This document shows, in pieces, positions 6,494 through 11,612 of a DNA stretch of 11,612 nt. How positions within the stretch are numbered: the first letter of the stretch is position 1; each line of letters starts with the position of its first letter. The stretch comes from Bacteroidales bacterium UBA6346 (GTDB taxonomy: Bacteria > Bacteroidota > Bacteroidia > Bacteroidales > UBA932): positions 1 to 11,612 of the forward strand of contig DJSA01000040.1 in assembly GCA_002438905.1 (NCBI GenBank). Reading direction: 5' to 3'. Under the pieces are notes generated by a model. That model was not told the DNA's origin. It did no database searches and saw only the letters and a list, made by a program, of their open reading frames with translations. The position numbers were made by a program, and so were the translations under genes.

Positions 6494-8632
6494 TCAGTTG
6501 AGACGGAGGCCGATGCGCTGGCGGTCAAGGTCGATGGAAACCACGGTGACGCTGACTCTCTGATGGAGGTGGACCACCTTGGAGGGATCCGAAACTTTTT
6601 GGCGGCGGCCGTTGGAGTCTTGTGCACTCATCTGCGAGACATGGATGAGACCGCTCTGTTTGATTCCGATGTCGACGAAGGCTCCGAAGGCTGTGACGTT
6701 CGTGACTATACCTGGCAGAACCATTCCTGTCTTGAGGTCCTCGATGGTATGAATGTCGGAGGCGAACTCAAAGGCCTGTGCTTCATCACGGGGATCACGA
6801 CCCGGCTTCATAAGTTCCTTCAAAATGTCATTGATTGTAGGCAGTCCGAAATCCCCCTCCACAAAATCATCTGCCTTGATTTTTGAGCACAATTCTGCAT
6901 TCCCGACCAGTTCCGCCGTGCCGACGCCGAGCGAGGAGGCCATACTGTCCACGATGTGATACGCCTCCGGATGGACAGCCGAATTGTCAAGAGGGTTTTC
7001 CGCGTCACGTATGCGCAGAAAGCCGGCACACTGCTGGTAGACCTTGTCACCGAGGCGGTTCACATTAAGAAGTTCGCGGCGGGAACGATAGGGGCCATGC
7101 TCCGTTCGGTATGCCACGATGTTGTCGGCAAGGGCAGGGCCGACTCCCGACACATAGGCGAGAAGGTGACGCGATGCAGTGTTCAGATTCACGCCCACGC
7201 TGTTCACGCATGACTCCACAGTATTGTCCAACTTCTCCTTGAGCAGTTTCTGGTCCACATCATACTGGTATTGCCCCACACCGAGCGACTTCGGGTCAAT
7301 TTTCACAAGTTCGGCAAGAGGATCCATAAGCCTGCGACCTATGGAAACTGCACCCCTCACAGTCACATCTTTGTCTGGGAACTCGTCCCTCGCGACCTCC
7401 GATGCCGAATATATTGAGGCACCATCCTCGCTGACGGTGAAAACGCGTACAGAAGACGGTTTCGGCACCCTCTTTATGAAATCCTCGGTCTCTCGCGATG
7501 CTGTCCCGTTGCCGATGGCGATGACCTCGATTCCATATTCTGAAATCATCGATGCCACGGCTCTGATTGCCGCAACCTTGTCGTTTGCCGGAGGATGCGG
7601 AAATATGGCCTCATTGTGCAGCAGATTGCCCTGCGCATCAAGGCACACGACCTTGCAGCCGGTTCTGAAGCCCGGGTCTATCGCAAGCGTGCGTTTCTGC
7701 CCCACCGGCGCGGCAAGAAGGAGCTGTCGCAGATTCTCTCCGAATATGCGTATGGACTCGACATCAGCCTTTTCCTTGGCCTCGCGTATGACCTCTCCGC
7801 TCACCGAGGGCTCAAGAAGACGCTTGAAACTGTCCTCCACAGCAAGATTAATCTGCTCCGCGAGCGGTTTTGCAGGATAGCGGTGAACCTGACAGTATTC
7901 ATAGTAGATTTTTTTACAACATTTTTCCGCATCGCTGTCTATTTTCACGTTCAGCACGCCCTCATCCTGTCCGCGAAGGAGCGCGAGCAGACGATGCGGT
8001 GCGATATGAGCGAGCGGTTCCGCCCAATCGAAATAATTGCGGTATTTATCTGCCTTTTCCGCAGGGGCGTTCTTTGTCTTCTTCGATACGATTCTACGAG
8101 TGCGGAAAATCTGACGGAGAGCCTCGCGAATCACGGCGGTCTCGCTCAGACGCTCGGCAATTATGTCACGGGCGCCCGACAGGGCAGCCTCAGTGTCAGC
8201 GAACTTGGCCGCATCGCGCTGAGGGTTAGCAGTTTCGTTGTTCCACATCTTGTCCGCAAGCGGCTCATAACCGGCTTCCTTAGCCGCAGTTGCCCTTGTA
8301 CGACGCTTCGGGCGATAAGGAAGATAGAGGTCTTCAAGAACGTTATGCTCAACGCATTCCTCAATCTGACGGCGAAGTTCGTCTGTCAGAGCTCCCGCTG
8401 CACCGATTGTCTCAAGAATGCCTTCCTTGCGCTTCTCCATCGCCTCGAAGTCCTCTGCCAGATGCTTTATCTGAGCAATAGCGACCTCGTCCAGCGAGCC
8501 CGTGCGTTCCTTTCTGTAACGTGAGATAAACGGGACGGTTGCCCCCTGCGAAAGGAGCTCAATGGTGTTCTCGACCTGCCAAACTTTCACGCCAAGATCG
8601 GAGGCAATTTTATGTAAGTATATGTCTTTCAT
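6494..8632 (-). CDS. tex: Tex family RNA-binding transcription accessory protein
   Basis: This 712-residue protein is a full-length Tex (YhgF) protein, a conserved nucleic-acid-binding factor linked to transcription and RNA metabolism and homologous to the core of eukaryotic Spt6. The N-terminal helical region includes SQGATVPFISRYRKERTG at about 28-45 and EDLYLPYRPKRRTRA. A YqgF/RNase-H-like domain starts near residue 315 (LAIDPGFRTGCK, with Asp319). Helix-hairpin-helix segments follow at about 493-545 (VSGVGPALADNIVAYR, then NVNRLGDKVYQQCAGFLRI). The S1 RNA-binding domain is at about 637-710 (GIVTNVTAFGAFVDIGIKQ, GLIHVSQMS). The protein ends only a few residues after the S1 domain. ATG 8632 gives the usual MKDIYLHKIA-type start, with only a weak A-rich ribosome site. 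It is the last gene of the folD-clc-tex run, after a 136-bp spacer that may carry its own promoter. Confidence 0.96.
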   Translation of the reverse strand: MKDIYLHKIASDLGVKVWQVENTIELLSQGATVPFISRYRKERTGSLDEVAIAQIKHLAEDFEAMEKRKEGILETIGAAGALTDELRRQIEECVEHNVLEDLYLPYRPKRRTRATAAKEAGYEPLADKMWNNETANPQRDAAKFADTEAALSGARDIIAERLSETAVIREALRQIFRTRRIVSKKTKNAPAEKADKYRNYFDWAEPLAHIAPHRLLALLRGQDEGVLNVKIDSDAEKCCKKIYYEYCQVHRYPAKPLAEQINLAVEDSFKRLLEPSVSGEVIREAKEKADVESIRIFGENLRQLLLAAPVGQKRTLAIDPGFRTGCKVVCLDAQGNLLHNEAIFPHPPANDKVAAIRAVASMISEYGIEVIAIGNGTASRETEDFIKRVPKPSSVRVFTVSEDGASIYSASEVARDEFPDKDVTVRGAVSIGRRLMDPLAELVKIDPKSLGVGQYQYDVDQKLLKEKLDNTVESCVNSVGVNLNTASRHLLAYVSGVGPALADNIVAYRTEHGPYRSRRELLNVNRLGDKVYQQCAGFLRIRDAENPLDNSAVHPEAYHIVDSMASSLGVGTAELVGNAELCSKIKADDFVEGDFGLPTINDILKELMKPGRDPRDEAQAFEFASDIHTIEDLKTGMVLPGIVTNVTAFGAFVDIGIKQSGLIHVSQMSAQDSNGRRQKVSDPSKVVHLHQRVSVTVVSIDLDRQRIGLRLN

Positions 8633-8702
8633 AATGTTTGAGTTTCTTTTTTGGTCTATATCCTTTTTCTCATCAGTCGTGTACGCCTAGTGCACTCCTC
8701 CT

Positions 8703-8733
8703 TCAAAAATGAATCTATCCTCAAAAATAAATC
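8703..8733. repeat. Two 13-bp direct repeats in the clc-tex spacer
   Basis: TCAAAAATGAATC (8703-8715) and TCAAAAATAAATC (8721-8733) differ at one base and recur with an 18-bp period. A second direct repeat, ACAGCAGC, occurs nearby at 8742-8749 and 8756-8763 with a 14-bp period. Together they fill much of the clc-tex spacer. They could be regulator binding sites or simple slippage products. Confidence 0.55.
8722..8729 (-). promoter_or_regulatory. Candidate promoter -7 box for tex
   Basis: On the - strand these bases read TATTTTTG, matching the Bacteroidetes primary-sigma -7 consensus TAnnTTTG. There is no clear TTTG at the -33 position, so support is partial. Transcription would begin near 8715 and give tex a leader of about 80 nt. 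That leader contains an AAGGAGG sequence (8697-8703) lying too far upstream to serve the tex ATG. Confidence 0.35.
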
Positions 8734-8768
8734 ACAACCTCACAGCAGCCATTTTACAGCAGCACGAA

Positions 8769-10571
8769 CTATTCGTGTGAGACTTCCTTCAGCTGGGTGC
8801 GATAGGCGGAGAATATCTTTGATTTTGACACAAAACCTACATATTTGCGTTCCTCCGTGACTACAGGCAAGTTCCACGCACCGGTTTTCTCGAACTTTGC
8901 CATCACGCTATCCATTTTCTCGTCCCTATAGACATATGCCGGAGCCGATTTCATGTAGTTGAAGACATGCCGGGTGGCATAAAGCTCCGTTTTGAACATG
9001 TCCGGACGTATGTCATCAAGAAGAACATACCCCTGGAACTTTCCGGCCTTGTCAACCACAGGAAAGATGTTTCGCCTAGAGCCAGAAACGGTGTCCAACA
9101 GTTTACCGAATGTGTCGTCTATGCGTACTGGATTGAAGTCTGTCTCTATCAGATCATTGACTTTCAGAAGAGTGAGAACGGCCTGGTCGCTGTCGTGAGT
9201 GAGAAGTTCGCCCCTTTTGGCGATTCGTTTGGTGTATATGGAATACGGCTCGAAGATGCGTGTGACCCCGAAGGCGATTGTCGCGGTGATAATCAGAGGA
9301 ATGAACAGTTCATAGCCGCCGGAAATCTCCGCTATGAGGAAGATTGCAGTCATCGGCGCCTGCATGACCCCAGCCATGAGCCCGGCCATTCCCACAAGTA
9401 CGAAGTTCTGCTCCGGGACAGACAGCAACGAGCCTCCGAGAATGAGGTTGAGAGTCCTCGCCACCACGAATCCCGCGAGTGCCCCAATGAAAAGTGTAGG
9501 CCCGAACGTTCCGCCGACTCCACCTCCGGCATTTGTAAAGGACATGGAAAACACCTTGAGTATCAGGACTATTAGAAAGAATATAGGAACCGCCCAAGCA
9601 ATCTTGAGAATCGGTGCGAGAATGGTCTGACCATCATAGTTTATGCTGTTGCAGGCAAGCATTTCGTTAACGGTTCCGTAGCCCTCGCCGTATAGAGGCG
9701 GGAAAAGGAATATGAGAAGTCCAAGCCCGGCTGCCGAGACGCCCCAACGCAGGTACGGTGACTTGACTGACTTTATTCTGTCCTCAAGCCAGAGGGTGCA
9801 GCGCGTGAAATAGACCGAGCATGCGGCACAGAAAAGTCCGAGAACAATATAGAACGGGATGTTCTGCATCGAAAACGGAACAAGTTCGGAAGCAAACACG
9901 GCTTCGGATCCGAGAAAGATGTAGGAAACGACTGTAGCCGAGACCGTTGAAATCAGCAGCGGAAGTATTGACGACATGGAGATGTTGAAAAGAAGAATCT
10001 CCAGCGTGAAGAGAACTCCGGCAAGAGGAGCCTTGAATATTCCGGCCACAGCGCCAGCAGCACCACAGCCCAGAAGAATCGTTATATTCTTGTAAGACAG
10101 CCCCATATAACGCCCCAAGTTGGAGCCAATTGCAGCACCGGTATAGACAATCGGTGCCTCGGCTCCTACAGAGCCGCCGAACCCGATGGTGACTGAACTT
10201 GCGACAAGTGAAGTCCACATGTTGTGCGGCCGGATCTTGGACTCATTCTTGGAAACAGCAAGCAGCACCTTGGTAACTCCATGGCCGATATTGTCCCTTA
10301 CGATATACTTGACGAACAGCAAGGATATCAGCATTCCGATTCCAGGATAGATCAGATATAGAAAATTATAGCCATCGCCTTCCCCAAACCATGAAGTCAG
10401 CGCGCTGTGTATCCGCTCGATGCTGAGCTTGAGCAGCACCGCCGCCAAACCGCAAAGAATCCCGACCACCAGAGACAGCAGCAGCACCAGATTGCGCTCC
10501 GGCATTCTGTTCAGGAGACTCCGTACCGGAGCCAGAACTGCTGTAAGCCAAAGTCTAGGAGTCCTCTTCAT
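8769..10571 (-). CDS. CLC-type chloride channel/antiporter with CBS pair
   Basis: This 600-residue integral inner-membrane protein is a CLC-family anion channel or H+/anion exchanger. Hydrophobic helices fill about residues 25-445. GGSVGAEAPIVYTGAAIG (from about 132) is the family's GxEGP region, with Glu138 at the position of the E. coli gating Glu148 but Ala instead of the following Gly. GGTFGPTLF, with Phe356, is the GxFxP motif. At the GSGIP anion-site motif this protein has GHGVT, with His97 where central Ser107 sits in E. coli. EPYSIYTKRIAKRG closes the membrane part. Two cytosolic CBS domains follow (about 465-525 and 535-590), usually nucleotide-sensing and regulatory. The ATG lies 1 nt after the folD stop and lacks its own ribosome site, so translation is probably coupled. 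Transport direction and preferred anion cannot be told from sequence. Confidence 0.95.
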   Translation of the reverse strand: MKRTPRLWLTAVLAPVRSLLNRMPERNLVLLLSLVVGILCGLAAVLLKLSIERIHSALTSWFGEGDGYNFLYLIYPGIGMLISLLFVKYIVRDNIGHGVTKVLLAVSKNESKIRPHNMWTSLVASSVTIGFGGSVGAEAPIVYTGAAIGSNLGRYMGLSYKNITILLGCGAAGAVAGIFKAPLAGVLFTLEILLFNISMSSILPLLISTVSATVVSYIFLGSEAVFASELVPFSMQNIPFYIVLGLFCAACSVYFTRCTLWLEDRIKSVKSPYLRWGVSAAGLGLLIFLFPPLYGEGYGTVNEMLACNSINYDGQTILAPILKIAWAVPIFFLIVLILKVFSMSFTNAGGGVGGTFGPTLFIGALAGFVVARTLNLILGGSLLSVPEQNFVLVGMAGLMAGVMQAPMTAIFLIAEISGGYELFIPLIITATIAFGVTRIFEPYSIYTKRIAKRGELLTHDSDQAVLTLLKVNDLIETDFNPVRIDDTFGKLLDTVSGSRRNIFPVVDKAGKFQGYVLLDDIRPDMFKTELYATRHVFNYMKSAPAYVYRDEKMDSVMAKFEKTGAWNLPVVTEERKYVGFVSKSKIFSAYRTQLKEVSHE

Positions 10572-10572
10572 G

Positions 10573-11430
10573 TCAGATGCGACTGTTCATACGATTAAGG
10601 AAGCACTCAATGGTATTTTCCATCAGAGAGCAAATGGTCATTGGCCCCACGCCACCAGGCACAGGAGTTATGACGGAGGCCTTCGGCGCTACATTGTCGA
10701 AATCTACATCGCCTACAAGTTTTCCGGTCTCCGGATTTCTGCTAATGCCCACATCAATCACTACAACCCCATCGGAAACCATATCCGCCGTAATCAGATG
10801 CGGATGCCCAGTCGCAACTACGAGAATTTCGGCCTCTCGGGTCACCGAGGGAAGATCAATGGTATGGCTGTGTGCTATAGTCACTGTGGCATTCTCATTC
10901 ATCAGAAGCCTAGCTACCGGCATTCCGACTATATTGCTTCTCCCCACAACCACAGCACGCTTGCCATCGATGCTCACCCCAGCTGCCTTCAGCATGCGGA
11001 TAATGCCCTTCGGAGTACACGGAAGGGTGCAAGGGCGATTCTGATATAGAGCCGCAAGGTTGAGAGGATGGAAGCCGTCAACATCCTTTTCTTGCGCAAT
11101 GGCTGCCACTACCTTGCTTTCACTGATATGTTCAGGAAGGGGCAATTGGACAAGTATTCCGTCAACATCTTCATCGGCATTCAGATCGTCAATCAGGTCA
11201 AGAAGCTCCTGCTCGGTGATTGTCACGGGACGGCGGATTGTGGTGTTCCGTATTCCGACCACAGCTGATGCCTTCGCCTTTCCGGCAACATAAGACTCGC
11301 TGGCCGGGTCGTTGCCGACAAGAACTACCACAAGATGAGGCACGCGCCCATACTTTTCCGGGAAGCCCTTCACCTGCTCCGCGAGTTCCGCCTTTATGCT
11401 TGCCGACAATTCCTTTCCAGACAATACCAT
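10573..11430 (-). CDS. folD: Bifunctional methylenetetrahydrofolate dehydrogenase/cyclohydrolase
   Basis: This cytoplasmic enzyme interconverts 5,10-methylene-THF and 10-formyl-THF, feeding purine synthesis and initiator-tRNA formylation. The 285-residue protein has all FolD landmarks: SESYVAGKAKAS, with Tyr47 and catalytic Lys51 (Lys54 in E. coli); GILVQLPLPEHI at 91-102; KDVDGFHPLN at 115-124 with Asp118; the NADP-binding loop GRSNIVGMP at 163-171; and PGGVGPMT at 258-265. The start is ATG 11430, because AGGAGG (11438-11443) sits 7 nt upstream. The longer frame would begin with a TTG at 11475 that falls at the predicted transcription start. It is the first gene of the - strand folD-clc-tex run and the first gene after the rRNA operon terminator. 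Confidence 0.97.
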   Translation of the reverse strand: MVLSGKELSASIKAELAEQVKGFPEKYGRVPHLVVVLVGNDPASESYVAGKAKASAVVGIRNTTIRRPVTITEQELLDLIDDLNADEDVDGILVQLPLPEHISESKVVAAIAQEKDVDGFHPLNLAALYQNRPCTLPCTPKGIIRMLKAAGVSIDGKRAVVVGRSNIVGMPVARLLMNENATVTIAHSHTIDLPSVTREAEILVVATGHPHLITADMVSDGVVVIDVGISRNPETGKLVGDVDFDNVAPKASVITPVPGGVGPMTICSLMENTIECFLNRMNSRI

Positions 11431-11437
11431 TTTATTT

Positions 11438-11443
11438 CCTCCT
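11438..11443 (-). promoter_or_regulatory. Strong Shine-Dalgarno of folD
   Basis: The - strand reads AGGAGG followed by 7 nt and the ATG at 11430. It fixes the folD start and stands out because most other genes in the window have weak ribosome sites or none. Confidence 0.8.
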
Positions 11444-11482
11444 ATGCTCCTGATATTTATTGGCAATTCCCCCAAAGGGATA

Positions 11483-11490
11483 CAAAGTTA
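11483..11490 (-). promoter_or_regulatory. Promoter -7 box for folD
   Basis: The - strand reads TAACTTTG, an exact match to the Bacteroidetes -7 consensus TAnnTTTG. A T-rich tract lies 18-25 bp upstream, where the -33 TTTG would be expected, but no perfect TTTG is present. The predicted start near 11476 gives folD a leader of about 46 nt. It lies just downstream of the rRNA terminator, as a new transcription unit would require. Confidence 0.6.
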
Positions 11491-11550
11491 CATAAAATAA
11501 GACTATAAAAAAAGAGCCTTAAAAACCCAGACAGAATTCGACACAAATTT

Positions 11551-11592
11551 AAAAAAAAAAGAACCCCGACTACATCGCTGTAATCGAGGTTC
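11551..11592 (-). terminator. Intrinsic terminator of the rRNA operon
   Basis: On the - strand GAACCTCGATTAC (11592-11580), loop AGCGAT and GTAGTCGGGGTTC (11573-11561) form a 13-bp stem with two G-U wobbles, followed directly by ten T (11560-11551). This is a textbook rho-independent terminator. It lies about 8 bp after the presumed 5S rRNA 3' end and ends that transcript before folD. Confidence 0.88.
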
Positions 11593-11600
11593 TCGAAGCG

Positions 11601-11612
11601 TGGCGACGACCT
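11601..11612 (-). rRNA. rrf: 3' end of 5S rRNA (partial)
   Basis: The last 12 bases read AGGTCGTCGCCA on the - strand. This matches the usual end of Bacteroidetes 5S rRNA (a GGGAGAGTAGGTCG-type tail closing helix I). Only this tail is inside the window. The strong terminator immediately downstream supports the end of an rRNA operon. The exact 3' base is uncertain by a few nucleotides. Confidence 0.65.

Noticed and set aside
7179..8524. Long + strand open frames (up to 309 codons) antisense to tex
   Set aside because: The opposite strand encodes a full-length Tex protein with all domains; these are shadow frames with implausible composition.
1..11612. CRISPR arrays, insertion sequences, tRNAs, phage genes or toxin-antitoxin pairs
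   Set aside because: No regularly spaced repeats, transposase-like frames, terminal inverted repeats or cloverleaf sequences were seen.

Overview
The window reads as chromosomal DNA of a Bacteroidetes bacterium, most likely order Bacteroidales. The clues are a CTC-type L25 gene followed by pth, a TAnnTTTG-type promoter core, mostly weak Shine-Dalgarno signals, and Bacteroidales-like Tex and CLC-CBS proteins. Genus cannot be fixed from sequence alone. The housekeeping genes are moderately GC-rich. The block from about 1.3 to 4.45 kb looks more AT-rich and may be a more variable insertion between core genes.

Left end (+ strand): an open frame ending at base 60 may be the tail of an upstream gene, possibly prs. 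It is followed by rplY (ribosomal protein L25/CTC, a 5S rRNA binder) and pth (peptidyl-tRNA hydrolase), a small translation operon resembling the prs-ctc-pth order of Gram-positive bacteria.

Centre: a small S24/S26-like serine peptidase on the - strand is divergent from a secreted M6-family zinc metalloprotease on the + strand. The short region between them holds a 23-bp imperfect palindrome that could be an operator. The metalloprotease gene overlaps a small orphan lipoprotein gene by 4 bp (ATGA). That gene in turn overlaps nadE (glutamine-dependent NAD+ synthetase) by 11 bp, so a secreted protease, a lipoprotein and an essential cofactor enzyme appear to be co-transcribed. nadE then converges on tex with an 11-bp gap.

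Right end (- strand): the last 12 bases look like the 3' end of a 5S rRNA, followed by a strong intrinsic terminator. A fresh promoter core then starts folD (one-carbon metabolism), clc (CLC chloride channel/transporter with a CBS pair, starting 1 nt after the folD stop) and, after a 136-bp repeat-bearing spacer, tex (S1-domain RNA-binding transcription accessory protein).

Most of the window is core metabolism and translation. The parts that deserve a second look are the divergent peptidase pair with its palindrome and orphan lipoprotein, the non-canonical anion-site motif of the CLC protein, and the repeat-bearing clc-tex spacer.
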